16,173 bases of DNA from Deltaproteobacteria bacterium (GCA_024639205.1 JAHEIV010000009.1:1-16173), one strand, 5' to 3'; shown: positions 1 to 8,515, numbered from the stretch's first letter. Program-made: numbers and translations. The notes: generated from the letters alone by a model not told the origin.

Positions 1-67
1 CCACATGGAAGCCGGAATGGCGAACGTGGTTGTCTATGAAAACTTTTCCAACAGCATGGCGTTTTAA
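1..67 (+). CDS. Multicopper oxidase, C-terminal end (5' partial)
   Basis: Only the last 21 codons are inside the window, read in the frame that starts at base 2; TAA is at 65-67. The peptide begins HMEAGMANVVVYENF and ends SNSMAF. The HxxxxM spacing (H, then M-E-A-G, then M) is the end of the HCHxxxHxxxxM motif of multicopper oxidases of the CopA/laccase type. There the His and Met bind the type-1 copper, and the MEAGM string is typical of CopA-like proteins. The upstream HCH would lie just outside the window. Such enzymes are periplasmic and oxidise Cu(I) or organic substrates. The call rests on a very short stretch, so the family is likely but the substrate is unknown. The SHOCT protein downstream starts about 25 nt after the stop. 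Confidence 0.6.
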   Translation, partial: HMEAGMANVVVYENFSNSMAF

Positions 68-92
68 TCGTTCTACGCAAAGCGGCGTGCAT

Positions 93-437
93 ATGATGTT
101 ATTCACCCAAAAACACCCTCTTTTTCCGGCTTTCGTGCCGGCCCTGGTGGCAGTGGCAACATCGGCCTGTGCCCAACCATACGGACGATACAGCGATCGA
201 ATGATGGGACCCGGTTTTCACGGATTCTGGGGGATGGGCTGGGTGGCTTTTCTGTTCTGGGCCCTGATTATTATCGGGCTGGTTTTGCTGATCCGTTGGG
301 TGCGGCAAATGACGGTCGACAAAAAAACCTCGGCAAATTCAGGGCAGCGGGCGCTGGAGATCTTAAAAGAGCGGTATGCAAGCGGGGAAATCGACAAGGC
401 CCAGTTTGACAGTATCAAGAAAGACCTGGAAGCCTGA
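93..437 (+). CDS. Small membrane protein with C-terminal SHOCT domain
   Basis: This is a 114-residue product from ATG 93. The order is a hydrophobic N-terminal signal or anchor segment (about residues 9-25, ending ATSACAQP), a Gly/Met-rich linker (MMGPGFHGFWGMGW), one clear transmembrane helix (about 50-68), then a basic stretch and a C-terminal SHOCT motif (ALEILKERYASGEIDKAQF, about 86-104). SHOCT is a short helical module, probably for oligomerisation, at the ends of many bacterial proteins. The frame is open back to TTG 30 and ATG 36, but those starts overlap the upstream oxidase end and give no signal-like N terminus. No start has a good Shine-Dalgarno, so 93, 96 or GTG 87 are all possible. 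It follows the multicopper oxidase on the same strand, and small SHOCT proteins are common beside copper or heavy-metal genes. Its function is unknown. Confidence 0.75.
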   Translation: MMLFTQKHPLFPAFVPALVAVATSACAQPYGRYSDRMMGPGFHGFWGMGWVAFLFWALIIIGLVLLIRWVRQMTVDKKTSANSGQRALEILKERYASGEIDKAQFDSIKKDLEA

Positions 438-523
438 CCCTGGAATCTCCGGAACCTTTGCCGCTGTAAACGACTCTCCAGCGTTCAGCGCGCATGTCAC
501 CATAAAGCGACCTTGCCGGCATT

Positions 524-552
524 TTGACTCCCCGTTTCAATTCGGCTATAAT
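524..552 (+). promoter_or_regulatory. Sigma70-type promoter of the HEAT-membrane/CPBP operon
   Basis: The -35 box is TTGACT (524-529) and the -10 box is TATAAT (547-552), with exactly 17 nt between them, so only one base differs from consensus. Transcription would start near 559, giving a leader of about 28 nt before the TTG start at 587. This also argues against a start codon at 524, which is part of the -35 box. Confidence 0.85.
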
Positions 553-586
553 TCTTCAACCTTTTCACCATCGAAGGAACAGCCGC

Positions 587-2089
587 TTGCAATCTTCCGG
601 TTCACCTCAGCAGTTCATCAAGCCGGGGGCGGGCAGTGCCGTATTGGTCGGCCTGCTCGTCACCCAGATTCTGTCAACCGCAAACGTCTATCTGTCCAAC
701 CTGCAGCTGCACCGCAAAATAGCCGCTATCCATGATGCCGGCTACCTGGCCGTACCGGGCTTGAACGCCATACCGGAACTCACCTCTTTTGCAGCCGCGT
801 TCTGGGGCGGTCTTTTTTTCACCCTCAGTGCGGGTGCGGCTCTGAGCCTGCTGGCTTGCATTGCAGCCTGGATTTACGTGCGGCACAACCGGGTGGTTCT
901 TTCGCTACTGCTGTTGATCTGGCTCGGCTTGCTCTACCTGGGAAACGCCGACGGGTTGACGCTCTTTGCCAGTCTTTTTTTTCTGTCGGTACCGTCGACA
1001 GTTTTTACTGTCGGCCGCATAGTATTTCGTCGGGAAAAACAAAGCAAAAGCCGATTGCTGCAACTCATACCGGCGGCTCCCATTTTTCTGCTGGCGATCT
1101 TCTGGCTCACCCGGATGGACGCACGGCTGTTTGAAAACATTCGTGACCATTTGCTACTGACGAATCCGGTGGGAACGGTGATCAACGATTTTTACTACCG
1201 CTACACCTTATATCCTGCCGAAGTGTTCAAGCCGATTTCCCACAAAACACTGCGAACCTGCAGCCTGAAAGGGATAGATGAGCCTGCTTTCCACCAAAAA
1301 CTCTCCGCGGTGCTTCGCAACCATGACTACCTGACAATCGATGATGAATCCGCCGCTGATTTGATCGTAGAAAAGAAAAACGGGCAACTGGCACTGCTTA
1401 ACGGCCGTCGCCTGGTGCTGACAGCAGACCGGGGCCTGTTTTCAGCGCAGCCGGGTCCGATGCTGGCCGAATACTCCAGGCGCATCGACCGGTTCAATTT
1501 TTTCCGCATCTTCACCTTCTATGGCATTCTCATCGGATTTCCCGTACTGCTGTATCTGGGTTTCTATGGCTTGCTGCGGCTGATTTTCTCACCGTTTATG
1601 ACACCGGCAAAAGCCTCGCTGATCGCAGCCGCCTGCTGTCTGGTCGCCGGTCTGGCGGCCTGGATCCCGATCTACCAGGCCGATCGGGTGGAGACCACAC
1701 CGGAGAATCTGAAGGAAGCGATCAATACCGGCACCCGGCAGCAGCGCATTGCTGCCCTGCGGTTTATCGAAGAAAATGCCCTGGAAATCCGAAGATTTCC
1801 GGCGTACAAAGAATTGGTGAAAAGTTCACACATCCAGGAGCGCTATTGGCTGGCCCGGGCACTGGCTGCTGGTCGTGATCGGGATTCTTTTCAGTATTTG
1901 CTTTTACTTCTGGACGATCCGCATCCCAATGTGGCTTGCCAGGCGCTTTACGCCCTGGGCCAGAGAAGTGACAGAACCGTTATTCCGGCGGTGATTCAAA
2001 CCATCAAAACCTCGGACAGCTGGTATGTCCAGCGTTACGGGTACAACACCATTCGGAAGCTTGGATGGCAGCAGCCGGCATCGACATAA
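587..2089 (+). CDS. Polytopic membrane protein with C-terminal HEAT-like repeats
   Basis: This is a 500-residue protein of unknown function. I chose TTG 587 because GAAGGA at 573-578 lies 8 nt upstream and the promoter at 524-552 rules out the longer reading. Hydrophobic segments lie near residues 18-36, 69-98, 103-120, 124-145 and 158-176. A largely soluble stretch follows (about 177-305), then two more hydrophobic segments (306-334 and 344-361). Residues about 373-500 are soluble and contain at least two HEAT-like helical hairpins (around RYWLARALAAGRD, LLLLLDDPHPNVACQALYAL and VIPAVIQTIKTS), a fold used for protein binding. The next gene overlaps its last 25 nt and encodes a membrane protease, so the two are probably co-translated and may act together. 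I do not recognise a named family. Confidence 0.85.
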   Translation: MQSSGSPQQFIKPGAGSAVLVGLLVTQILSTANVYLSNLQLHRKIAAIHDAGYLAVPGLNAIPELTSFAAAFWGGLFFTLSAGAALSLLACIAAWIYVRHNRVVLSLLLLIWLGLLYLGNADGLTLFASLFFLSVPSTVFTVGRIVFRREKQSKSRLLQLIPAAPIFLLAIFWLTRMDARLFENIRDHLLLTNPVGTVINDFYYRYTLYPAEVFKPISHKTLRTCSLKGIDEPAFHQKLSAVLRNHDYLTIDDESAADLIVEKKNGQLALLNGRRLVLTADRGLFSAQPGPMLAEYSRRIDRFNFFRIFTFYGILIGFPVLLYLGFYGLLRLIFSPFMTPAKASLIAAACCLVAGLAAWIPIYQADRVETTPENLKEAINTGTRQQRIAALRFIEENALEIRRFPAYKELVKSSHIQERYWLARALAAGRDRDSFQYLLLLLDDPHPNVACQALYALGQRSDRTVIPAVIQTIKTSDSWYVQRYGYNTIRKLGWQQPAST

Positions 2090-2718
2090 AAAAACTGACA
2101 TCGCTGACAGCCGCTGTGGCCGTCATCGAGATCATTGCAGCGCTGGTGGGTTCACACCTGAGCGTTCATTCATTGATTGTCACCGGTGCGGCCCGCTGCT
2201 GCCAGATACTGGCGATTTCTCTGGTCTTGTTCGCCACCGACGGGAATCTCTCGACCATCGGAATTCGCATGTCTACCGTAAAGCGGGGGCTGAAGAGAGG
2301 AGTGCTCTGGTCGGTCGGCTTCGGGCTGGCAGCCGCGCTGGCGGCAATTTTCATTTACTCGGCCGGCAAGGATCCCTCCGCACTGCTTCGTGGTCATCTG
2401 CCCGCGAGGACATTGCACGTTGTTCTTCTTTTTGTCGTGGGTGGAATTATTGGACCGATCGCCGAAGAGACGTTTTTCCGAGGAGTCGTCTATGGCTTTT
2501 TCCGGCGCTGGGGGGTGCTGCCGGCCTTGCTGATCAGCACGGGCGTTTTTGTTGCGGTTCACCTTCTCTTCGGCCCCATGCAAGGATTTGCCATCATCCA
2601 GGCAATCGGCGGCGTGGTGTTTGCCGTATCCTACGAATTGGAAAAAAACCTGATGGTGCCCATTACCATCCACTGCCTGGGCAACATAGCCCTTTTCACG
2701 CTTCCTTTACTGGGCTGA
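2065..2718 (+). CDS. CPBP (CAAX/Rce1-like) intramembrane metalloprotease
   Basis: This is a 217-residue membrane protein. The CPBP (Abi/Rce1) motifs are all present in order: EETFFRG with Glu134-Glu135 and Arg139, then FVAVH with His166, then HCLGN with His203 and Asn207. In Rce1-type enzymes these Glu, His and Asn residues form a glutamate-based active site within the membrane. Several hydrophobic helices surround them. ATG 2065 has GGAAG at 2055-2059 and lies inside the upstream gene, a 25-nt overlap that suggests translational coupling. Bacterial members process or modify membrane proteins and peptides, for example in bacteriocin immunity, but most have no known substrate. The overlapping HEAT-repeat membrane protein is the obvious candidate partner (inference). 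The convergent metal-ATPase gene ends 45 nt downstream. Confidence 0.9.
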   Translation: MAAAGIDIKKLTSLTAAVAVIEIIAALVGSHLSVHSLIVTGAARCCQILAISLVLFATDGNLSTIGIRMSTVKRGLKRGVLWSVGFGLAAALAAIFIYSAGKDPSALLRGHLPARTLHVVLLFVVGGIIGPIAEETFFRGVVYGFFRRWGVLPALLISTGVFVAVHLLFGPMQGFAIIQAIGGVVFAVSYELEKNLMVPITIHCLGNIALFTLPLLG

Positions 2719-2763
2719 GTGAAATGCGGCGGTGCGCTTGCCCGCAACAACTCCTGCAAATGG

Positions 2764-4662
2764 TTAACCGGTGTGTCGTCCTGCAAAAGATATGCTCGCC
2801 GATGACAGGACCACGACAACGGAGCCCACGTTGTGCACCACCGCTCCCATGATGGGCGACAGCCAGCCCCCACCACCGGCGAGCACTGCGATGAGATTGA
2901 ACGCTAAGCCGAAGAAGATGTTCCATTTGATTGTGGTAACCGTTCTTCTGCCGAGCCGAATCAGAAATGGTATTTTCGAAATGTCATCTTGCATGAGGGC
3001 AATGTGGGCCGTTTCCAGGGCCACTTCCGTACCTTTCGCCCCCATGGCAACGCCTACATCCGCAGCGGCCAGTGATGGGGCATCGTTGATACCATCACCC
3101 ACAAATATTATCCGCTCCGACTGATGGCCGTTTCGCAAGCTGTCGATGATGTCCAGCTTATCCTGTGGTTTTAGCCCCGCCCAGTAATTTGTTGCCCCCA
3201 CCTTTTCGGCCACCCTTTGAACAGACGTTTCGTGGTCTCCGGAAAGAATACCGATTGTGCTCACACCCAGCTGCATTAGATCCGTAACCGTACCGCCAGC
3301 GTCCGGGCGGATGGGATCGGACACACTGATAATTCCAATCAACCGGCTATCCTGATAAACCGTAAGCGGTGTGGCGCCTTGTTTCTCAATTCGGCTGTGC
3401 ATAAGGCTCAGGTCGTCGGGTATGGCAGCAATCCCGCCTCCCATGTTGGCGCTGCCCACCTGTATGGAACAGCCGTCCACACAGCCTTCGATACCTTCTC
3501 CGATCCGCGCAATTTGAGCTTCCGGGGTCGCAAGCATCAGGCGACGGTCATCGGCAGCCTTCAATATGGCCCTGGACAGCGGGTGGGAGCTGTTTTGCTC
3601 CACACAGGCCGCCTGCCGGAGCACGTAGTCTGCCGTCACGCCACCGGCCGGCATCACCTCGTTTACTGTCGGCTCACCGGCCGTCAGGGTGCCGGTTTTG
3701 TCGAAAAGAACCGTTCTGGCCGAAGCAGTTGCTTCGATATAACGGCCGCCTTTGATCAGAACCCCTTCTTTGGCTGCCCGGCTGATGGCAGCAATGATGG
3801 CAGTCGGAGCGGCCAGAATAAGGGCGCACGGGCAGCCGACGATCAGGACTGTGACGGCCCGGTTGAGTTCACCGGTGACAGCCCATGCAGTCGCGGCGCA
3901 CAAAAGGATGGCGGGCGTGAACCAGCGGGCGTAGCGGTCGATCAGCGCTATCGATTCGGGCTGGTGGGCTTCCGCTTCGGTCACCAGTTGGATGATCTTG
4001 CCCAGAGTGGTATCTTCTCCGACCCGGATAGCCCGAATTTTGATCACCCCGGTTTGATTGATGGTGCCGGCATACACGCTATCCCCGACGTGTTTTTGCT
4101 TCGGAATCGGCTCCCCGGTGATTGAGGACTCGTCTACAGCGGTTATCCCTTCCTCGATCACCGCATCCACCGGGAGTCGCTCACCGGCTCTAACCAGCAG
4201 CAAATCCCCGCGGTGTATCTCGGAGACCGGTTTGAGCCGCTCATCACCGTCGGTGAGGACGGTTGCATCCCTGGGAGAAATTTTCACCAATGCCTTGATG
4301 GCCCTGCGGGCGGATTCTCCGGTTGCCGCCTCAACCTGCGCGCCGAGGATCATCACAAAGCTCACCACCGCCGCGCTGAGATATTCCCCGGCGATCAGGC
4401 TTGCAACAATGGCCAGACTCACCAGTTCGTCAACATTTACTTTTTTATGGTAAAGACCGACGAGTGCTCCCCAGATAATCGGTACCCCGTTTACACCCAC
4501 CGACAAAAGGATCAACGAAGTGGCAAATGCAGAGGGCGCCCCGACAGATTTACCCCATATAAAACCGGCCAAGGCCAGCAGGCCGCCCACCAGGACCCGG
4601 ACCAAGCCGGCAACCTCGAAGAGCTCTCGATAGGTGCCCAGATTTGCGAATCGCCCGATCAT
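2764..4662 (-). CDS. P1B-type heavy-metal translocating P-type ATPase
   Basis: This is a 632-residue cation pump. Visible motifs in order are the actuator TGEP (182-185), CPC in the sixth transmembrane helix (277-279, within VGCPCALILAAPTA), the phosphorylation site DKTGT (Asp321), the P1B-specific HP dipeptide (360-361) and the hinge GDGINDAP (522-529). It has no N-terminal HMA or Cys-rich metal-binding domain. The last helix has H610-N611-V-G-S rather than the Asp of ZntA-type Zn/Cd pumps or the MxxSS of CopA-type copper pumps, so I do not assign the metal. ATG 4662 overlaps the stop of the upstream ABC ATPase as ATGA, so it is the last gene of the uptake operon and likely under the same metal control. 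The product could export surplus metal taken up by the ABC system or load a metal into the periplasm. The family is certain; the substrate is open. Confidence 0.93.
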   Translation of the reverse strand: MIGRFANLGTYRELFEVAGLVRVLVGGLLALAGFIWGKSVGAPSAFATSLILLSVGVNGVPIIWGALVGLYHKKVNVDELVSLAIVASLIAGEYLSAAVVSFVMILGAQVEAATGESARRAIKALVKISPRDATVLTDGDERLKPVSEIHRGDLLLVRAGERLPVDAVIEEGITAVDESSITGEPIPKQKHVGDSVYAGTINQTGVIKIRAIRVGEDTTLGKIIQLVTEAEAHQPESIALIDRYARWFTPAILLCAATAWAVTGELNRAVTVLIVGCPCALILAAPTAIIAAISRAAKEGVLIKGGRYIEATASARTVLFDKTGTLTAGEPTVNEVMPAGGVTADYVLRQAACVEQNSSHPLSRAILKAADDRRLMLATPEAQIARIGEGIEGCVDGCSIQVGSANMGGGIAAIPDDLSLMHSRIEKQGATPLTVYQDSRLIGIISVSDPIRPDAGGTVTDLMQLGVSTIGILSGDHETSVQRVAEKVGATNYWAGLKPQDKLDIIDSLRNGHQSERIIFVGDGINDAPSLAAADVGVAMGAKGTEVALETAHIALMQDDISKIPFLIRLGRRTVTTIKWNIFFGLAFNLIAVLAGGGGWLSPIMGAVVHNVGSVVVVLSSASISFAGRHTG

Positions 4663-5714
4663 GAGTTGCCCTGATGCTGGAATAAAATAATGTCTTCCAC
4701 CTGGGGTATGATGCCGATTTGCTGTCCGACCCGGTGATTGTGATGACTAGGCACCAGAGAGAGCACGGTATCGTTTGACGGCAGCAACAGTGTGTACAAA
4801 ATGTTGGGGCCGCGGAAACTCTTTTTCAAGATCTGTGCCTTGAACCGGCTGCCGTGGTCGTGTACGACATCTTCCGGTCGAATCAGCACATGTGCCGGGC
4901 AGCCATTGCTGCAAGGATAGGTGAATCGCCCTTTCAACCTTCCCAATCCGGTGTCCACCTCCATATCTCCTTTCACCCGGCCCGGCAGCAGCACTCCCTC
5001 CCCGATAAAGCCGGCCACGAATCGGCTGGCCGGTCGGTGGTAGAGATGATAGGCCGTATCCCACTGTTCCAGCTCACCGGCATGCATCACGCCGATCACA
5101 TCGGCCATGGCAAACGCCTCATTTTGATTGTGGGTGACGAGGATGGCCGAAATGTCATTCTCCCTGAGAATTTCACGCACCTCCATGGAAAGTCGCTCCC
5201 GCAGGGTAATGTCGAGGTTGGAAAAGGGCTCGTCCATCAGCAGCAAATCAGGTCCTGGTGCTATGGCTCTAGCCAGGGCCACCCGCTGCTGCTGTCCGCC
5301 GGAAAGTTGATGGGGGAAATGATCGGCAACTTCCGAAAGCCCCACCAGTTCGGTGAGCTCTGCAATCCGAAACATCTTTTCGCGATCCGGCAACCGGCCA
5401 AGACCGAACCCGATGTTGTCTGCCACAGACAGGTGGGGAAAAAGGGCATAATCCTGAAATACCATGCCGACCCTTCGCTGTTCGGGAGGAACCATTCGGC
5501 CGTTGGAGATCATCGCTTTTCCGTTAATAAAAACTCTCCCGTCGTCTGGTATTTCGAATCCGGCAATCGTCCGCAAAGCGGTCGTTTTCCCGCAACCGCT
5601 CGGCCCCAGCAAACAACCGATACGGCCCTTATCCAGTTCAATGGAAAAATCTCTAATCACTTTTTTGACGCCGAATTGCTTCGACACATGTTCCATTTTA
5701 AGTATCGGTACCAT
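4659..5714 (-). CDS. fbpC: Fe(III)-type ABC transporter, ATP-binding protein (FbpC-like)
   Basis: This is a 351-residue nucleotide-binding subunit. It shows Walker A GPSGCGKTT (37-45), Q-loop Gln87 (VFQDYALFPHLSV), signature LSGGQQQR (137-144), Walker B LLLMDEP (157-163), D-loop SNLD (165-168) and switch His195. About 100 residues of TOBE-like domain follow, including IRPED (278-282). This is the size and layout of FbpC/PotA-type importers (CUT1/iron class). I chose ATG 5714 because AAGGTG lies 6 nt upstream; the longer open frame begins inside the permease gene in a Cys-rich, non-family sequence. It overlaps the end of the permease gene by 17 nt and the metal-ATPase start by 4 nt. It powers import by the permease encoded just before it. 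The metal, Fe3+, is inferred from the binding protein of the operon. Confidence 0.9.
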   Translation of the reverse strand: MVPILKMEHVSKQFGVKKVIRDFSIELDKGRIGCLLGPSGCGKTTALRTIAGFEIPDDGRVFINGKAMISNGRMVPPEQRRVGMVFQDYALFPHLSVADNIGFGLGRLPDREKMFRIAELTELVGLSEVADHFPHQLSGGQQQRVALARAIAPGPDLLLMDEPFSNLDITLRERLSMEVREILRENDISAILVTHNQNEAFAMADVIGVMHAGELEQWDTAYHLYHRPASRFVAGFIGEGVLLPGRVKGDMEVDTGLGRLKGRFTYPCSNGCPAHVLIRPEDVVHDHGSRFKAQILKKSFRGPNILYTLLLPSNDTVLSLVPSHHNHRVGQQIGIIPQVEDIILFQHQGNS

Positions 5715-7431
5715 TACTTGCACCTTTTTGATGATATTTTCTCTGAATTCCTTTTTGATTTTTCCATGTGAGCAGCAGCACCGGCAGCAACCCCGCCAGA
5801 ACCAGCGCAAGGGCCGGCAGTGCCGCCCGCTCCCATTCGCCTTCGGCGGTGAGCTCGAAGATTTTCACCGCCAGAGTGTCCCAGCCAAACGGCCGGATCA
5901 TGAGGGTAATGGGCATCTCTTTGAGGACATCCACAAATACCATGATAGCGGCGGTGATGATGCCGCTGCGCAAAATCGGAATATGTACCCGACGCAACAG
6001 TAACATCCCGGTGACTCCCATGCTGGCGGCAACTTCGTCCAAATGACTCGTCAGACGGCTCATGGCACTATGGACCGGCTTAAACCCGGCAGCCAGATAC
6101 CGCACTATATAGGCCGCCAGCAGCGCGAAAATGGTCCCGCCCAGCAGGCTACCGATTTCCAACCCACTGGACCGGGGCAAAATCTCGATAAGCCACCTGT
6201 CAACGCTGCTGGCAACCAGAAAAATCCCCACCGCCAGCACCGCTCCGGGAACGGCGTATCCCAGGGTGGAGAGCCGGATTAACAGGCGGGTAAGACGATT
6301 GCCGCGGCTTCTCCAGACATATGCAAGGGCCAGGGAAGCGGATGCGATCGCTATCATCGCCAACAGAGACAGCAGCAAAGAGCGCCCCAGCAGACCCGCA
6401 TACCGGCCGCTAAATTCCTCTCCCGCTGTCGACAGCGCCCAGAAAGTCAGCTGGATCACAGGGATAACAAACGCGAGCAGCAGCACCGCCGAACAAACCG
6501 CAAACGCCAGCCAGCCGGCAATCCCGTCCAGCCGGACTTTAGTTTTTTCCATGCTCAGGTGTCCGCTCTGGGTAAAGCGCATCTTTCGCTGCATGAACTG
6601 TTCGATCAGCAGCACAAACAGGGCGATTACCACCAGCACGGCTGAAAGCTGCGCGGCAGCCGGCAGCGAAAAAAATCCAAACCAGGATTTGTAGATGGCC
6701 GTGGTAAACGTGTTGAAATTAAACACGGACACGGCTCCGAAATCGGCCAGGGTCTCCATCAGCACCAGCATCAAGCCTGCCGCAATCCATGGCCGGGCCA
6801 TGGGAAGCGCCACTTTGAAAAAGCCCGCCACCGGATTGAGACCAAGAGAGCGGGCGGCCTCCAATGCCCTTTTGCCCTGGGTTTCAAAAGCGCTCTTGGC
6901 CAGCAGGTACACATACGGGTAAAGTGTCATAGTCATGACCCCGATGACCCCCCCTGCTGAACGAACATCCGGAAACCAGGTCCTGCTCGACGGCCAGACT
7001 TCTCGCAGAAATGATTGCACGGGTCCGGCGTAATCCAACAGCCCCAGAGCGACAAACGCCAATACATAGGCTGGCAGTGCCATCGGCAGAACCAGAGCCC
7101 AGGCAAAATATTTTCTCCCCGGGAACTCGCACACTCCCACCAGCCAGGCCAGCGTAACGCCGATCACCGCTGTTCCCAGGGAAACGCCCGACGCAAGGAC
7201 AATGGTGTTGACGACCAGCTCGGTAAGCAGGGTTGTGGCCAGGTGCTGCCAGATATCCTTCTGAGGATGCAGAAAAAAAAGAAACAGAACGATCAGAGGC
7301 AGCAAAGTGAGCAGCGACAGAATTGCCACCAGGAGTTGCCATCCATCCAGCCGGCATCGCAGCCGCAGGGCATATTGTCGCCAGCCGGGGCTGTGAGTCG
7401 ATACGGAATCAAAGCAGATGGAGTCTTGCAA
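5698..7431 (-). CDS. fbpB: Fe(III)-type ABC transporter, fused double permease (FbpB-like)
   Basis: This is a 577-residue inner-membrane protein made of two homologous permease halves, as in FbpB, so one chain supplies about 12 transmembrane helices. Each half has the EAA loop that contacts the ATPase: ALEAARSLGLNPVAGF (about 189-204) and LDEVAASMGVTG (about 464-475). Strong hydrophobic segments begin near residue 32. The start is TTG 7431, supported by GGGGAGG ending 5 nt upstream. The gene begins 22 nt after the end of the binding-protein gene and overlaps the ATPase gene by 17 nt, so the three form a compact importer unit. Relatives also carry thiamine, phosphonate or putrescine, but the iron class fits best with the adjacent binding protein. 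Confidence 0.9.
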   Translation of the reverse strand: MQDSICFDSVSTHSPGWRQYALRLRCRLDGWQLLVAILSLLTLLPLIVLFLFFLHPQKDIWQHLATTLLTELVVNTIVLASGVSLGTAVIGVTLAWLVGVCEFPGRKYFAWALVLPMALPAYVLAFVALGLLDYAGPVQSFLREVWPSSRTWFPDVRSAGGVIGVMTMTLYPYVYLLAKSAFETQGKRALEAARSLGLNPVAGFFKVALPMARPWIAAGLMLVLMETLADFGAVSVFNFNTFTTAIYKSWFGFFSLPAAAQLSAVLVVIALFVLLIEQFMQRKMRFTQSGHLSMEKTKVRLDGIAGWLAFAVCSAVLLLAFVIPVIQLTFWALSTAGEEFSGRYAGLLGRSLLLSLLAMIAIASASLALAYVWRSRGNRLTRLLIRLSTLGYAVPGAVLAVGIFLVASSVDRWLIEILPRSSGLEIGSLLGGTIFALLAAYIVRYLAAGFKPVHSAMSRLTSHLDEVAASMGVTGMLLLRRVHIPILRSGIITAAIMVFVDVLKEMPITLMIRPFGWDTLAVKIFELTAEGEWERAALPALALVLAGLLPVLLLTWKNQKGIQRKYHQKGASNGTDT

Positions 7432-7453
7432 GGCCGCCTCCCCTTTCGCCGGG

Positions 7454-8458
7454 CTACCGGTAACCGGCGCGATCCATCAAACGGATGGCCTCGGCCTGGT
7501 TTAACCCCGCATTGGTCAAATTGATTGGGCTGTGTTTGAAATCACCCCAGGAGTCCACCAGGGGATCCGGTTTGATATGCGGGTTGGCCGGGTACTCCAG
7601 GTTCAGACCGGCAAAGAGCTTCTGGGCCTCTGCGGAAGAGAGCCATTCCAGCAAAGCGATGGCCGCCTGCCGGTTGCGGCTGTGAGCGGTTACCCCCGCA
7701 CCGGAGACATTGACATGCACCCCGCCGTCGTTCTGATTCGGCCAGAAAAGAGCCAACGGGATCTCGGGCTCTTTCTTCTGCAACCGCCCAAAATAGTAAG
7801 TGTTGACGATGCCGATATCGCCCTGACCGGCTGCAATGGCCTGCATCACCTTGGTGTCGTTGGAAAAAGGAGCGGTGGCCAGATTGTCCACCCAGCCGCT
7901 GACGATTTCTTCGGTTTTTGCTGCCCCATGCCTGCTGATCAGCATGGCCACCAGGGACTGATTGTATACTTTTTTCGAGGTTCGAAGCAAAAGCCGATCC
8001 TTCCACTTCGAGCCGGCAAGCTCTTCATATGTGTTCAGCGCGGCCGGTCTCACCCGCTCGGTGCTGTAGACGATCGTCCGGGCCCTGACCGAAAGGCCAA
8101 ACCAGCGCAGATTCGGATCTCGCAGGTGCGCCGGTATATTAGCGCGCAGCGTTGCCGAATCGATCGGCTGCAGGATGCCTTCGTTGGCTGCATGCCAGAG
8201 ATTGCCGGCATCGACGGTAATCAGCAGATCGGCCGGTGAGTTTTTGCCTTCCGCCTTTATCCGCTGCAAAAGCACTGGCGCCTTGCCGGTCAGAAATCGC
8301 ACTTTGACCCCAGTCTGGGCGGTGTATGCTTCAAAGATCGGCCGAATCAGATGCTCATTTCGCGCCGAATAGACAACGACTTCTTTTCCGGTTGCACTGG
8401 CCGCACCCGCAACCAGGATGGCGATCGTTAGGAACCATATGCACGATGTCTTTTTCAA
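7454..8458 (-). CDS. fbpA: Periplasmic Fe(III)-binding protein of ABC transporter (FbpA-like)
   Basis: This is a 334-residue secreted protein. The start is TTG 8458, with AGGAGG 8 nt upstream; the open frame extends to ATG 8491, but that start lacks a Shine-Dalgarno and would place the SD inside the gene. The N terminus (MKKTSC then a hydrophobic core to about residue 20, ending ASA) is a signal peptide. The mature protein begins with the family motif EVVVYSARNEH. The adjacent tyrosines 221-222 (NTYYFGR) match the Tyr-Tyr pair that binds ferric iron in FbpA, and His36 sits where FbpA-type proteins often supply a His ligand. It would capture Fe3+ in the periplasm and deliver it to the permease. 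It is the first gene of the operon, with its promoter and operator at 8575-8606. A different trivalent or divalent metal cannot be excluded. Confidence 0.9.
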   Translation of the reverse strand: MKKTSCIWFLTIAILVAGAASATGKEVVVYSARNEHLIRPIFEAYTAQTGVKVRFLTGKAPVLLQRIKAEGKNSPADLLITVDAGNLWHAANEGILQPIDSATLRANIPAHLRDPNLRWFGLSVRARTIVYSTERVRPAALNTYEELAGSKWKDRLLLRTSKKVYNQSLVAMLISRHGAAKTEEIVSGWVDNLATAPFSNDTKVMQAIAAGQGDIGIVNTYYFGRLQKKEPEIPLALFWPNQNDGGVHVNVSGAGVTAHSRNRQAAIALLEWLSSAEAQKLFAGLNLEYPANPHIKPDPLVDSWGDFKHSPINLTNAGLNQAEAIRLMDRAGYR

Positions 8459-8515
8459 TTTTCCTGCCTCCTGACATTTTGTTGGTTTCAATCCTTCCGG
8501 CCTGTGCCTGCGGAG

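Noticed and set aside
2725..2746. TGCGG/CCGCA hairpin between the convergent CPBP and P1B-ATPase genes
   Set aside because: Only a 5-bp stem with a 12-nt loop and no T-run on either strand, so not convincing as a terminator.
4659..5810. Longer ABC ATPase starting at 5810
   Set aside because: The extra N-terminal residues are Cys/Arg-rich, lie inside the permease gene and are not found in the family; ATG 5714 has a good ribosome-binding site.
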